Of a DNA stretch of 64,000 nucleotides, positions 37,443 to 46,964 are shown in pieces. Each line of letters starts with the position of its first letter. Positions within the stretch are counted from its first letter, which is position 1. This stretch comes from Budvicia aquatica DSM 5075 = ATCC 35567 (lineage in GTDB: Bacteria; Pseudomonadota; Gammaproteobacteria; Enterobacterales; Enterobacteriaceae): positions 124,152 through 188,151 of the forward strand of contig NZ_ATYS01000001.1 of the NCBI RefSeq assembly GCF_000427805.1, written 5' to 3'. The position numbers and the translations under genes are program-made. The notes under the pieces are model-generated. The model ran no database searches. It was not told where the DNA came from and worked only from the letters and a program-made list of their open reading frames with translations.

Positions 37443-37656
37443 GCTGCTCACGCAGCTACGACCCCAACGGACAAGCCGTAGGGAACGGCTTTGAACAACA
37501 CAGAGTGTTAGCCCAAAGGGCAGGCTACAGGAAGTAGCCTGTAATTCTTTCCCTACGTTTAAGCTTTTTAAGAGCAAAACGCTGATGTCCGGGCGTTTGT
37601 CAGCAGTCTGAGTAAAACGGGCACCATAATAGGTGCCCGTTTTACTATTTTTTTTT
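37443..37656 (+). ncRNA. Candidate structured RNA with terminator, no ORF
   Basis: Five perfect short hairpins follow each other in about 100 bases: GCTGC/GCAGC (37443-37456), CAAGCCGT/ACGGCTTTG (from 37472), AACAC/GTGTT (37497-37509), GCCC/GGGC (37511-37521) and CAGGCTAC/GTAGCCTG (37521-37541). A longer stem CGTAGGGAA/TTCCCTACG (37477-37485, 37549-37557) encloses the last ones as an alternative. A strong plus-strand terminator follows at 37611-37656, yet no plus-strand ORF precedes it. It could be an unknown small RNA or a palindromic repeat cluster. Lies just outside the broken IS110 copy. Confidence 0.45.
37611..37656 (+). terminator. Strong intrinsic terminator
   Basis: A perfect 15-bp stem (AGTAAAACGGGCACC / GGTGCCCGTTTTACT, 6-base loop) is followed by A and nine Ts on the plus strand. 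It could also end the convergent eamA transcript (stop at 37663), but the T-run is on the plus side. Confidence 0.85.
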
Positions 37657-37662
37657 GGTGCA

Positions 37663-38568
37663 TTATTGAGATGATAACGGCTTTCTTGGGCGTCTGATAA
37701 GCGCGCCAAATACATTAATCAGCAGGCCAACCATCACCATAACGGCGCCGGAGATCTGAGCTATAGATAAGGTTTCGTCTAATACAATCCACGCGGCGGC
37801 AAGCCCGACAACGGGAACCAGTAAAGTCAGCGGTGCAACCCGCCATGTCTCATATCGCGACAGTAAATTGCCCCAGACTGAATAGCCAAATATTGAGCTC
37901 AAAAAGGAGAGATAGATAATTGAGAAAACGCCTTTAAGGTCGATATTTAGCAGGCTGCTAACGATAACGTCAGGTCCTTCAAATAAATAAGAACAGACAA
38001 AAAATGGCAGAATGGGAATGGCCGCACTCCATACCACAACGCTAAGGATACGATCGTTGGGAGAGACACTACCGATACGTTTATTCACCAAGTTACCGCT
38101 GGCCCAAGATAGGGCGGCGCACAGCGTCAGAATAAAACCCAGGGCGGTTATATTAGCAGCAGGGGCCTGGCCCATAGCTAAAACGGCGATACCACCGCCG
38201 GCAACGGCGATCCCCAACACATGATTGGCTCTGATTTTTTCGCGGAAAAACAACGCACACAGCAGTAACGTAAAAAAGGCCTGAGCCTGAAGCACCAGAG
38301 ACGCTAAGCCAGCGGGCATTCCCAGTTTTATCGCGCTGAACAAAAAGGCAAACTGACCAAAGTTCATCGCCAGCCCGTACATGACCAGCAGTTTGAGCGG
38401 AGCTTTAGGGAATGGAACAAACAGTAGCGCCGGAAATAATACAAATAGAAAGCGAAGCCCGCCGAGTAAAAAAGGGGGAATCCCGTCCAAACCAAATCTG
38501 ATAATGACAAAGTTCACACCCCAGACAATCACCACGCAGAGGGCTAATATCCTGTCTCTGGTACTCAT
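37663..38568 (-). CDS. eamA: EamA family transporter (cysteine/O-acetylserine exporter-like)
   Basis: A 301-residue inner-membrane protein with ten membrane segments in two EamA repeats. It is close to E. coli EamA throughout: VVIVWGVNFVIIRFGL, MPAGLASLVLQAQAFFTLLL, SWASGNLVNKRIG and RYETWRVAPLTLLVPVVGLAAAWIVL. EamA exports cysteine and O-acetylserine. ATG 38568 aligns with the E. coli start. Longer starts up to 38616 are possible but lack support. A perfect 9-bp palindrome at 38601-38619 just upstream suggests repressor control. Confidence 0.8.
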   Translation of the reverse strand: MSTRDRILALCVVIVWGVNFVIIRFGLDGIPPFLLGGLRFLFVLFPALLFVPFPKAPLKLLVMYGLAMNFGQFAFLFSAIKLGMPAGLASLVLQAQAFFTLLLCALFFREKIRANHVLGIAVAGGGIAVLAMGQAPAANITALGFILTLCAALSWASGNLVNKRIGSVSPNDRILSVVVWSAAIPILPFFVCSYLFEGPDVIVSSLLNIDLKGVFSIIYLSFLSSIFGYSVWGNLLSRYETWRVAPLTLLVPVVGLAAAWIVLDETLSIAQISGAVMVMVGLLINVFGALIRRPRKPLSSQ

Positions 38569-38600
38569 ACTACGCTGAACCTCATTTAAAATGGCCAACA

Positions 38601-38619
38601 TTAGTGACAGTGTCACTAA
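38601..38619. promoter_or_regulatory. Palindromic operator upstream of eamA
   Basis: TTAGTGACA-G-TGTCACTAA is a perfect 9-bp inverted repeat around one base, 33 bases before the eamA start. The symmetry is typical of TetR- or LacI-type operators. No such regulator is adjacent, so the factor acts from elsewhere. Confidence 0.55.
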
Positions 38620-38723
38620 GATAGCTATGGTTTAAACAAACGAATCAATACGCCAAAACTACCTGATTATTCAGCAGGTTCATAACGTTATTTTCACAGA
38701 GACCGGGGCCGCATTGTTACTTT

Positions 38724-39230
38724 TTAGCTAAGCGGAAATAAAATGGCGACTAAGCCAGCGCTAATATAGAGCCCGAAACCAAAAGCCGTGTGAGCAAGCA
38801 GGCTACGAAAACGGGCCACGTTGGGCTTAGGTGTTTTAGAGGCCGCTATTCCAGCCCCCATGCCGGGTTGAAGAATAAAAAAGGGAGCTAATACCGTTAC
38901 AATTCCGATAATTAACGCCGGTAACAGCCTGGGGTGAGTTGCCCAGTTCAGGCCATATATCACCAATAGCAGAGCGGCAAAGGCGATGCCAATAAGGTAA
39001 TGTGCCAGCCAGCCCAAGGCCTTCTCGTGCTTTATTGGTAATGATTGAGCAATATTTTGATGAACTAAATACCCTTTAGGCAGGTGGCCAATCCAGCGAC
39101 CTACCATGGCATAATTGAGGGAAGATATGCCAAAAAAGCGCTTTAACATAATGGCCCACAAATCCATTATTATCGTTGCTCCACAGCCTATGACCACTGC
39201 GTATGTCATCAGGATTATATATTCATTCAT
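38724..39230 (-). CDS. DUF2938 family membrane protein
   Basis: A 168-residue inner-membrane protein with four membrane segments. The pattern MDLWAIMLKRFFGISSLNYAMVGRWIGHLPKG followed by FILQPGMGAGIAASKTPKPNVAR marks DUF2938. Function is unknown. It is upstream of eamA on the same strand, separated by 155 bases with an operator-like palindrome in between, so the two are probably separate units. A palindrome at 39260-39279 lies before its start. Confidence 0.8.
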   Translation of the reverse strand: MNEYIILMTYAVVIGCGATIIMDLWAIMLKRFFGISSLNYAMVGRWIGHLPKGYLVHQNIAQSLPIKHEKALGWLAHYLIGIAFAALLLVIYGLNWATHPRLLPALIIGIVTVLAPFFILQPGMGAGIAASKTPKPNVARFRSLLAHTAFGFGLYISAGLVAILFPLS

Positions 39231-39259
39231 TGGCTTATGTCCTTAAGGTAAAATGCAAT

Positions 39260-39279
39260 TGATATGTTATATCATAACA
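39260..39279. promoter_or_regulatory. Overlapping palindromes upstream of the DUF2938 gene
   Basis: TGATAT-GTT-ATATCA (39260-39274) and TGTTAT-ATC-ATAACA (39265-39279) overlap, about 30-50 bases before the gene's start. This is a candidate operator, with no factor identified. Confidence 0.4.
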
Positions 39280-39511
39280 ATTAATGAAAGATTAGCAATA
39301 ATGTCAGGCTGATAAAGCATGATGAATATTTAAGCTGAATGGCTAAAATAGCCAACAATCCGCAAGTATTTCTGCCTGTGAACGTTGGTGGGTTCAGAAA
39401 TAAGGAAATAAACTCAAAATGATAAACAGGAGGGCAAAATGAATTGTCCTCCAACGCTTGTCTAGTGTTAGATTATCCCTTGTTTACCATCGGTTAACGC
39501 AGGGAGAGTAA

Positions 39512-40459
39512 ATGAAAGTTTGGTCATTAGGTGATGCGGTGGTTGATCTGCTACCGCAGGGAAATATGCAGTATCAGGCCTGTGTCGGCGGAGCGCCGGT
39601 CAATGTCGCTGCCGGTGTGGTTCGCTTAGGGCAGCAGGCCGGATTTATCGGGCGGGTTGGTGACGAACCCTTTGGTCATTTTATACAAAAGACGTTATCA
39701 GATATCGGCGTTGATACCTCTGCCATGGAGTTTGATGCCCGGCATAAAACCAGTACCGTTGTGGTTGCTCTGCATGATAACGGTGAGCGCGAGTTTTCAT
39801 TTTTAGTCAACCCGTCGGCCGACCAATTTCTGTCGCAGGAAAATCTGCCGAGTATGGCTGCCGATATTCTGCACTTTTGCTCACTGGCGTTGGTTGGTGA
39901 AACCTGCCGTCAAACATTAGATAAAGCAATACAGGATATTCATCGAGCAGGTGGGCTGTTGAGCTTTGACGTTAACCTGCGTGAACAGATGTGGCCTGAC
40001 GCCGCACTAATGCGCCGGACGATTCAACGCTATGTTGAGCTGGCTGATATTCTGAAACTTTCAGATGAAGAGCTGCATTGGCTGACCGGTACCGACAATC
40101 AACAGCCTGCTATTGAGTTTCTGCAACAATATCCGGCACGGCTTAAAGTGATTACATATGGTGCTAAAGGCTGCCTGATTTTATGGCAGGACCGGCAATT
40201 CCATATTAAGGGATATCAGGTAGACAGTATTGATACCACCGGTGCCGGTGATGCCTTTATGGCCGGTCTGCTAGCGGCTTTGGCTAAAGTCGGCCCCGAA
40301 CTGAACGAGTTGAAGTTACAGACAATATTTAGCCGCGCCAGTGCATGCGGTGCGTTGGCAACAACGCAAAAGGGTGCGATTAATGCGGCCCCGACCGAGG
40401 AACTGCTGGAACAGTTTATTCAGCAACGGCCAGCCTTGGTTTTTCGTTCTGGCGTGTAG
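39512..40459 (+). CDS. PfkB family sugar kinase (fructokinase-like)
   Basis: A 315-residue ribokinase-fold kinase. It shows SLGDAVVDLLPQ at the start, GGAPVNVAAGVVRLGQQAGFIGRVGDEPFG (about 31-60), the KLSDEEL block (near 190) and the catalytic anion-hole motif DTTGAGDAFMAGLL with Asp near 248. Similarity as remembered is to fructokinase CscK and to aminoimidazole riboside kinase, and I cannot decide between them. It stands alone, with no sugar transporter or hydrolase nearby. Confidence 0.8.
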   Translation: MKVWSLGDAVVDLLPQGNMQYQACVGGAPVNVAAGVVRLGQQAGFIGRVGDEPFGHFIQKTLSDIGVDTSAMEFDARHKTSTVVVALHDNGEREFSFLVNPSADQFLSQENLPSMAADILHFCSLALVGETCRQTLDKAIQDIHRAGGLLSFDVNLREQMWPDAALMRRTIQRYVELADILKLSDEELHWLTGTDNQQPAIEFLQQYPARLKVITYGAKGCLILWQDRQFHIKGYQVDSIDTTGAGDAFMAGLLAALAKVGPELNELKLQTIFSRASACGALATTQKGAINAAPTEELLEQFIQQRPALVFRSGV

Positions 40460-40545
40460 TTATAGCCGGTAGTTATAGTCGGACAGTGATGAGCGGAAAA
40501 TGATGATCGGACAGCGGATTAAATAAATCCATTAGCACCGCTAAT

Positions 40546-40572
40546 CGCCTCAATCAGCAACTGATTGAGGCG
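40546..40572. terminator. Bidirectional terminator between sugar kinase and arsC
   Basis: A perfect 12-bp stem, CGCCTCAATCAG and CTGATTGAGGCG, with a 3-base loop lies between the convergent kinase and arsC genes. A smaller ATTAGC/GCTAAT hairpin adjoins it at 40531-40545. Confidence 0.7.
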
Positions 40573-40579
40573 AATGTCA

Positions 40580-41008
40580 TTACTTTATGATTCTCTGCCC
40601 GTTCGCATCAACTATCTGTTCACCATCTTCTTTAGTAAATGCCCCTTTTTGCGGGTCGGGTAAGATATCCAGCACGACTTCTGAAGGCCGACAAAGGCGA
40701 GTTCCCAGCTTGGTGATAACCACCGGGCGATTAATCAGGATAGGGTACTGAAGCATAAAATCGATAAGCCGATCGTTGGTCCATTTCGCGTCATCAAGCT
40801 TTAGTTCCACATATGGATCGGTATTCGGGCGTAATAATCCGCGAACGCCGGTGCCCATATCATCAATAATCTTAACCAGCGTAGCCCGGTCCGGCGGAGT
40901 TTCTAAGTAGTGAATAATCGTCGGTTCAATGCCGCTGTTACGGATTAATTCCAGCGTATTACGGGATGTTCCGCAGGCCGGATTGTGATAAATGGTGATG
41001 CTATTCAT
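40580..41008 (-). CDS. arsC: Arsenate reductase (glutaredoxin-coupled) ArsC
   Basis: A 142-residue enzyme collinear with the plasmid and E. coli ArsC. It reduces arsenate to arsenite with glutathione and glutaredoxin through Cys12 ([23 protein letters not shown] region). The Arg residues of the arsenate site are in [17 protein letters not shown] and LCRPSE. The ATG overlaps the stop of the arsB fragment (ATGA), the normal arsB-arsC junction. Its usual efflux partner is destroyed, so arsenite export must come from elsewhere or be lost. Confidence 0.9.
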   Translation of the reverse strand: MNSITIYHNPACGTSRNTLELIRNSGIEPTIIHYLETPPDRATLVKIIDDMGTGVRGLLRPNTDPYVELKLDDAKWTNDRLIDFMLQYPILINRPVVITKLGTRLCRPSEVVLDILPDPQKGAFTKEDGEQIVDANGQRIIK

Positions 41009-41324
41009 TTAAATCGCCTCTTTAATATTCTCTGCGTGGTGTGACGCTTATAGGGTATAAAAGACAAACGGAAAGCCAGTGCGCTCAGGGTGACTAATAA
41101 TACCGGCAGCGTCATGATAATGCCGACACGGAAGTAATATCCCCAAGTAATTGTCATATTCTTTTGGGCCAGAACGTGCAGCCAAAGTAAGGTTGCCAGA
41201 CTGCCGATGGGAGTAATTTTAGGGCCTAAATCGCTGCCAATAACATTGGCATAAACCATCGCCTGTTCAAACCGCTAGCATCGCTTCCTTCTATGGACAG
41301 GGCACCGATAAGTCCCGTAGGCAT
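41005..41324 (-). pseudogene. arsB: 3' relic of arsB (arsenite efflux pump)
   Basis: The last 84 codons ([39 protein letters not shown]) match the end of ArsB. Upstream, in another frame, [19 protein letters not shown] continues the ArsB sequence to about 41324, so one frameshift lies near 41265. The first three quarters of the gene are missing. What remains cannot form the pump. Confidence 0.85.
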
Positions 41325-41558
41325 ATATACGCAGGGTAGATATGATGTCAAATATAATGCATATGAAATTTAAAGTGTGTTTGAGCGCAATAACTGACAT
41401 TTAATGAAATACATAACGGTAATAATATGGTGTTAACGTGAATCAAACGATAGAGTAACTAACCACAAGCCCGAATGGCTAATCATCTATAGCGCGACTA
41501 TGCTTGCTGTTTACCATGATTAGGCTGCCTTTATCAGGCGTTTAATGGAGATATTATT

Positions 41559-43007
41559 TTGAATAAACAACAACTCACAACGGCTGAGGCACTGGATAAA
41601 CTTGAAGCGCTTTATGATTGTGCACTGACAGCACTACGCGGGGCCATTAGTGATTTTGTTAATCAGGGTACTTTGCCGGATGTTGCTGCTCGGGCTAATG
41701 GACTGTTTACTTATCCCCAAATCAGCGTCACCTGGGACGGGCAGTTCCAAGAGCGTTTACGCACCCGTGCCTTCGGGCGTTTTGTTCGTACCGGACACTA
41801 CAGCACAACCGTTACCCGACCGGCACTGTTCAGAAGATACCTGACAGAACAGCTTACGCTGCTGGAAAATGAGTATGGTGCTAAATTTGAGGTGACACCG
41901 TCACAACAAGAGATGCCATATCCCTTTGTAATCGATGGCTCAGACCTGATTCTTAACCGTTCGATGACCGCCGGTCTGGCCCAGCACTTTCCGACCACCG
42001 ACTTAGCTAAAATTGGTGATGGCATAACTGACGGAATAGACCCAGATACCGAAAGCTTCCCGCTATCCCATTTTGATGCCCTGCGTACTGACTTTTCCCT
42101 TGCCCGGCTTAAACACTATACCGGTACGCCGGTTGAACACGTTCAACCCTATATTCTTTTCACTAACTACAGCCGTTATGTTGACGAGTTTGTTAGCTGG
42201 GCCTGCGAGCAAATTCTCGACCCAAATAGTCCTTATCAAGCGTTATCTTGTGCCGGTGGCACCTATATCACGGCAGAGAATGCCGATCCGGAAAGAACAA
42301 CGTCAGACCTGGCGTGGAAAAAGCACCAAATGCCGGCCTATCATCTGATCAAAAAGGACGGTCCGGGAATTACGCTGGTTAATATTGGCGTTGGCCCGTC
42401 TAATGCCAAAACCATTTGCGATCACTTAGCGGTACTGCGGCCACACGTATGGTTGATGATTGGCCACTGTGGCGGCCTGCGTGAAAGTCAGTCAATTGGC
42501 GACTATGTTTTGGCTCATGCTTATTTACGAGACGATCACGTTCTGGATGCCGTGTTACCACCGGATATTCCGATTCCTAGCATTGCTGAAGTTCAGCGCG
42601 CACTGTATGACGCCACTAAGGCCGTCAGCGGCATACCCGGTGAAGAAGTTAAGCAGCGACTGCGTACCGGTACGGTAGTTACATCTGACGATCGTAACTG
42701 GGAATTGCGGTTTTCTGCTTCGGCGCTGCGTTTTAGTCTTAGCCGCGCGGTGGCTGTTGATATGGAAAGTGCAACGATTGCCGCTCAGGGATATCGTTTC
42801 CGGGTACCTTACGGCACATTGCTCTGCGTTTCCGACAAGCCGCTGCATGGTGAAATTAAGCTACCGGGGCAGGCCAACCATTTTTATGAAGGAGCGATCT
42901 CCGAGCATCTTCAAATTGGGATTCGGGCGATTGATTTGCTTATCGCTGAAGGTGACCGGTTGCATTCACGTAAGCTACGGACCTTTAACGAACCGCCGCT
43001 TCGTTAA
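41559..43007 (+). CDS. amn: AMP nucleosidase
   Basis: A 482-residue enzyme (E. coli Amn has 484) that splits AMP into adenine and ribose 5-phosphate. The N-terminal regulatory domain is followed by a C-terminal nucleoside phosphorylase-like catalytic domain (GPGITLVNIGVGPSNAKTICDHLAVLRP, IGHCGGLRESQSIGDYVLA, AVDMESATIAAQGYRFRVPYGTLLCVSDKPLHG). The start is TTG 41559, eight bases behind GGAG, and no better ATG is present. The gene stands alone. Phosphate control known from E. coli was not checked in the promoter. Confidence 0.92.
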   Translation: MNKQQLTTAEALDKLEALYDCALTALRGAISDFVNQGTLPDVAARANGLFTYPQISVTWDGQFQERLRTRAFGRFVRTGHYSTTVTRPALFRRYLTEQLTLLENEYGAKFEVTPSQQEMPYPFVIDGSDLILNRSMTAGLAQHFPTTDLAKIGDGITDGIDPDTESFPLSHFDALRTDFSLARLKHYTGTPVEHVQPYILFTNYSRYVDEFVSWACEQILDPNSPYQALSCAGGTYITAENADPERTTSDLAWKKHQMPAYHLIKKDGPGITLVNIGVGPSNAKTICDHLAVLRPHVWLMIGHCGGLRESQSIGDYVLAHAYLRDDHVLDAVLPPDIPIPSIAEVQRALYDATKAVSGIPGEEVKQRLRTGTVVTSDDRNWELRFSASALRFSLSRAVAVDMESATIAAQGYRFRVPYGTLLCVSDKPLHGEIKLPGQANHFYEGAISEHLQIGIRAIDLLIAEGDRLHSRKLRTFNEPPLR

Positions 43008-43095
43008 TACACAATAATATTGATCATAAGGTAGGCGATATTTTCCTGCTTTATGATTACTGATGATTTAACGTTGTTGATTTAAAAAGATTATT

Positions 43096-43533
43096 ATGCA
43101 GATTAGATTGGCTAACCCGGCAGACGTACCGGCAATGTTTCGGGTTCGAATGAGCGTCAATGAAAACAAAATGACCCTCGATGAGCTTAAAGCCATCGGG
43201 GTTACCCCTGAATCATTACCTGAAATGCTGATCGGCCAAGGGCGGGGCTGGGTTGCCGAGGTGGACGGTGAAGTAACAGCATTTGCCATGGCGGATGCTG
43301 AAGAGGCCACTATTTTTGCACTGTTTGTTGAACCTGAGGTTGAAGGCAGGGGAATTGGTCGGCGTTTGATGAACGCCGCTGAAAAATGGTTAGCTGAAAT
43401 GGGGTGCCGGGAAGTTTGGCTAGAAACGGACAGTAATACGGCGGTTCGGGCTAACGGCTTTTACCGTTACACCGGATGGACCGAGAGCCAACTTCAGCCA
43501 GACGGACAGGTTAAATTTATTAAACGCTTATAG
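43096..43533 (+). CDS. GNAT family N-acetyltransferase
   Basis: A 145-residue acetyltransferase with the acetyl-CoA-binding motif VEPEVEGRGIGRRLMNAAEKWL (Q/RxxGxG/A type, near 80-95) and the C-terminal ANGFYRYTGWTE. The substrate is unknown. It follows amn by 88 bases with its own AT-rich leader. No toxin-type partner is adjacent, so an ordinary small-molecule or protein acetylation role is likely. Confidence 0.8.
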   Translation: MQIRLANPADVPAMFRVRMSVNENKMTLDELKAIGVTPESLPEMLIGQGRGWVAEVDGEVTAFAMADAEEATIFALFVEPEVEGRGIGRRLMNAAEKWLAEMGCREVWLETDSNTAVRANGFYRYTGWTESQLQPDGQVKFIKRL

Positions 43534-43731
43534 TTTTGTGGAAACTCGAAGATGGGTATTGTTGCAGTTAACTCAATTATCTTTCGCAGATTCCCTCCTT
43601 TTTCTGAAAATATCCGAATGGCAATATAGCGCCAATCGGGTCTCTATTAACGTTGTTTTCTAGCAAGTTACCAGATTCCATCGACCATTGTGTATAAGCA
43701 CAGTGCCATTCAGGTTTAGCAGGAGAAGCAA

Positions 43732-44538
43732 ATGAGTATTCCATCTTTTGGCGTTGGTACCTTCCGTTTGGACGGACAGGTTGCTATTGATTCAGTGCGT
43801 AATGCCCTTGATGTCGGCTACCGCGCTATTGATACCGCCCAGATCTATAACAATGAAGCTGAAGTCGGTCAGGCCATTGCCGAGTCAGGGGTTAAGCGTG
43901 ATGAACTGTTTATCACCACCAAGATTTGGCTAGATAATTACGCTCACGATAAATTGATTCCCAGCCTTAAAGAGAGTTTGGCAAAACTACGCACTGACTA
44001 TGTTGATCTCACTCTGATTCACTGGCCTGCGCCGGGTAACGGTATTTCGGTTACAGAATTTATGACGGCGTTAGCCGACGCTAAGGCCCAAGGGCTGACC
44101 CAACAAATTGGTATTTCAAACTTTAATATTGAGCTGACTCAGCAGGCGATTGACGTGGTTGGTAAACAGGCGATTGCCACCAATCAGATCGAACTAAGCC
44201 CGTATTTACAAAATCCTAAGCTTGTCGCGTTCCTCAAGCAACAGGGGATCCATATCACCTCTTATATGACGCTGGCGTATGGTAATGTGCTAAAAGATAA
44301 AGTGATTAATGCCATTGCAAAACGCCATCAGGCAACGCCGGCGCAGGTTACTTTAGCTTGGGCGCTGCGGTTAGGTTATTCAGTGATTCCTTCGTCAACA
44401 AAGCGTGAAAATTTAGCCAGTAACTTACAGGCATCACAGTTACAGCTGACAGATGAAGATATGGCACAAATAGCGGCGCTGGAACGTAACGGACGTTTAG
44501 TCAGCCCGGACGGATTAGCCCCGAAATGGGATGATTAA
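43732..44538 (+). CDS. dkgB: 2,5-diketo-D-gluconate reductase B (aldo/keto reductase)
   Basis: A 268-residue NADPH-dependent reductase nearly collinear with E. coli DkgB. Catalytic Asp34 and Tyr39 ([13 protein letters not shown]), Lys64 (FITTKIW) and His in LTLIHWP are seen, with the NADPH site [16 protein letters not shown] and the typical tail [15 protein letters not shown]. DkgB reduces methylglyoxal and diketogluconate. The start ATG follows AGGAGAAGCAA. Confidence 0.9.
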   Translation: MSIPSFGVGTFRLDGQVAIDSVRNALDVGYRAIDTAQIYNNEAEVGQAIAESGVKRDELFITTKIWLDNYAHDKLIPSLKESLAKLRTDYVDLTLIHWPAPGNGISVTEFMTALADAKAQGLTQQIGISNFNIELTQQAIDVVGKQAIATNQIELSPYLQNPKLVAFLKQQGIHITSYMTLAYGNVLKDKVINAIAKRHQATPAQVTLAWALRLGYSVIPSSTKRENLASNLQASQLQLTDEDMAQIAALERNGRLVSPDGLAPKWDD

Positions 44539-45441
44539 TTAAACGTAATGGTTCTTAAAACATCTTCCTTTGTTATCCCGTTTCTCAACGGAATGACGAA
44601 AAGTCTTCATCTTCGCCATTCTTACGAAAGCGAGAGCGCAAGTCGTAGGCGAAGCAAACATATGGTCCGCAGGATGAGCACAGCGAATCATCATGTAATC
44701 TAACGATGTCGTTATCCCCGTGAAAACGGGGATCCAGGTTTTAACTCACCAACAAATACTTGGCTTAAGGGCTGGATGATTCGCTTCATTCCCCCTTCGG
44801 GCCATTCGCCAGCGAATGATAAGGGAAGTAATTAGGCTGATTATTATATTAATGGGATTTATTTTACTTAACCAGCATTGCCAAAAACAATCCAACACAC
44901 CTTGCTCCCAAAATCACGTAATGGTAAAAAATAAAAAATTATATTAATGCTGCAAAATAAACACGTTTATCAATATTTAAACTCGACCAAAAAGTTAAAG
45001 GTAAAATAAAATATGGGTAACGTGTGCAACACTATTGAATGGAGCGTTATCAACATACTCCGAATTATTTTAAAAGGTGATTATTTTAATGAGAAATGGG
45101 AGGGTGTAAGAACACGATAAATCTAATTATTTAAATAAAATCAATCAATTAAAATTTTATCGATGTTGTGGTTTCGTTTAAAATCACCGGTCAAATTTCC
45201 CTTAGATTATTTTGTGATATCAATGTAATAAAAAATTAATAGTTTTATTAACACCTTGCTTTTATTGATTTTTGTTTCCACACCCCCTTATTAAACCTCT
45301 ATTTCATCGCTTTTTTTATTCAACTTAACTGGCTTTTTTTTAATTGTAACTATACTTCTAACTATAACTACACGTGCAATTAATGTTGTTGGTTTTGATA
45401 CCTTTTTCATCATAACGTCTATCCATAAGGTGATAACAATT
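44539..45441. other. Intergenic region with palindromic repeats, about 900 bp
   Basis: Spacer between dkgB and arcD. The left third (about 44570-44830) is a mosaic of short repeats and palindromes, including one copy of the dispersed repeat at 44708-44745 and a related CCCGTTTCTCAACGG hairpin at about 44578. The right part is extremely AT-rich and should carry the arcD promoter. No clear ArgR or FNR site was found. Confidence 0.5.
44708..44745 (-). repeat. Dispersed palindromic repeat, copy A
   Basis: Contains ATCCCCGT-GAAA-ACGGGGAT next to CCAGGTTTTAAC. The same unit occurs inverted at 55736-55770 and 59221-59258. REP-like intergenic element. Confidence 0.75.
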
Positions 45442-46947
45442 ATGAGTGATTCAACTTCGAGTAAACTCTCTTTATATGCGCTAACGGCACTGGTTGTTGG
45501 TTCAATGATAGGTGCCGGTATATTTTCTTTACCTGCGACCTTTGGTCGTGCAACGGGAGGTGGTGGAGCACTTATCGCCTGGCTGATAGCCGGTAGTGGT
45601 ATGTTAATGTTGGCGTTTGTTTTCCAGACATTAGCTCAACGCAAGCCTGAACTGGATTCCGGCGTTTTTATCTATGCCAAAGCCGGATTTGGTGACTATT
45701 TTGGTTTTATCGCTGCACTAGGGTTCTGGGCCGGTACCTGTATCGGTAACGTCTCTTATTTCATACTGATTAAATCAACGCTGGGGGCATTCTTCCCGGT
45801 ATTTGGTGATGGAAATACCTTTTTGGCTATTGCCGTGTCATCGGTCATTTTGTGGTTTTTCCATATTCTTTTGTTGCGCGGAGTTAAAAGCGCGGCGGCG
45901 ATAAATACCATCGCGACCTTTGCCAAAATCATTCCTATCTTTTGTTTCGTTATCATACTGGCGTTTGCCTTTAAAGCTGACATCTTCGCGCTGAACTTCT
46001 GGGGAACGCCGCCAAGTGCTCCGGCCGATCTGTCACACCTGAATGATTACGGTTATGTCGGTCATGCGGCATTGGCCATTGAGCCAAGCGTTGAGCCTGA
46101 ATCCTTATGGTCACAGGTTCGCAGTACCATGCTGGTCACTGTGTTTGTGTTCCTAGGGATTGAAGGTGCGAGCGTCTATTCTCGCTATGCCAAAGAGCGG
46201 AAACATGTTGGTATCGCAACGGTACTCGGGTTCTTAGGCGTACTGTGTTTGCTGGTTCTGGTGACTATGCTGTCGTACGGCGTAATGTTACGTCCTGATA
46301 TTGCTGCACTACGCCAACCATCGATGGCCGGTATTCTGGAAGCCATTGTCGGTCGCTGGGGGGCAATATTTATCAGCGTTGGTTTGATTATTTCGGTATT
46401 AGGCGCGTATTTATCGTGGTCACTGCTGGCGGCTGAAGTTCTGTTCTCCGCAGCAAAAAGTAAGAGCATGCCCAATGTCTTTACTAAAGAGAATGACAAA
46501 GACGTACCACACGTTGCGGTTTGGTTAACCAACATCACCATTCAGGTCTTCTTGATCCTGACCTTCTTTAGTGACTATGCATTCCAATTAGCGCTTGAGT
46601 TAACCAGCTCATTAACGCTGATTCCTTACCTATTAGTCGCCGCTTATGGCGTCAAGTTGGCCTACACCAAGGAAACTTATGAAACAGACAGCCGAGATTA
46701 TAAGAAAGACCTGACGATTGCCGTTTTGGCAACGTTCTATGCATTACTGATGCTATATGCCGGTGGCCTGAAGTACATCTTATTGTCAGCGATTATTTAC
46801 GGCCCGGGCACTGTTTTCTACTTAATCGCCAAACGTGAGCAACATCAAAAACCGTTTAACGTTGTAGAAGGAACCATTTTTGCAATCATCATTGTCGCAG
46901 CGATTGTTGCAATTTACAGCATTGCTACAGGTGCAATAACTATCTAA
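45442..46947 (+). CDS. arcD: Arginine:ornithine antiporter ArcD
   Basis: A 501-residue APC-superfamily antiporter with about 13 membrane segments. The start [22 protein letters not shown] carries the family's GxGIF substrate motif. [45 protein letters not shown] and [18 protein letters not shown] fit basic amino acid antiporters of the ArcD/LysI type. It is followed 17 bases later by arginine deiminase, which supports arginine/ornithine or arginine/citrulline exchange. ATG 45442 is preferred over GTG 45430. Confidence 0.88.
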   Translation: MSDSTSSKLSLYALTALVVGSMIGAGIFSLPATFGRATGGGGALIAWLIAGSGMLMLAFVFQTLAQRKPELDSGVFIYAKAGFGDYFGFIAALGFWAGTCIGNVSYFILIKSTLGAFFPVFGDGNTFLAIAVSSVILWFFHILLLRGVKSAAAINTIATFAKIIPIFCFVIILAFAFKADIFALNFWGTPPSAPADLSHLNDYGYVGHAALAIEPSVEPESLWSQVRSTMLVTVFVFLGIEGASVYSRYAKERKHVGIATVLGFLGVLCLLVLVTMLSYGVMLRPDIAALRQPSMAGILEAIVGRWGAIFISVGLIISVLGAYLSWSLLAAEVLFSAAKSKSMPNVFTKENDKDVPHVAVWLTNITIQVFLILTFFSDYAFQLALELTSSLTLIPYLLVAAYGVKLAYTKETYETDSRDYKKDLTIAVLATFYALLMLYAGGLKYILLSAIIYGPGTVFYLIAKREQHQKPFNVVEGTIFAIIIVAAIVAIYSIATGAITI

Positions 46948-46964
46948 ATCCAGAGGTTAAATTT

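Noticed and set aside
45200-45260. TTTTGTGATATCAATG before arcD as an FNR site.
   Set aside because: Only one half-site agrees with TTGAT-N4-ATCAA; too weak to report as a feature.
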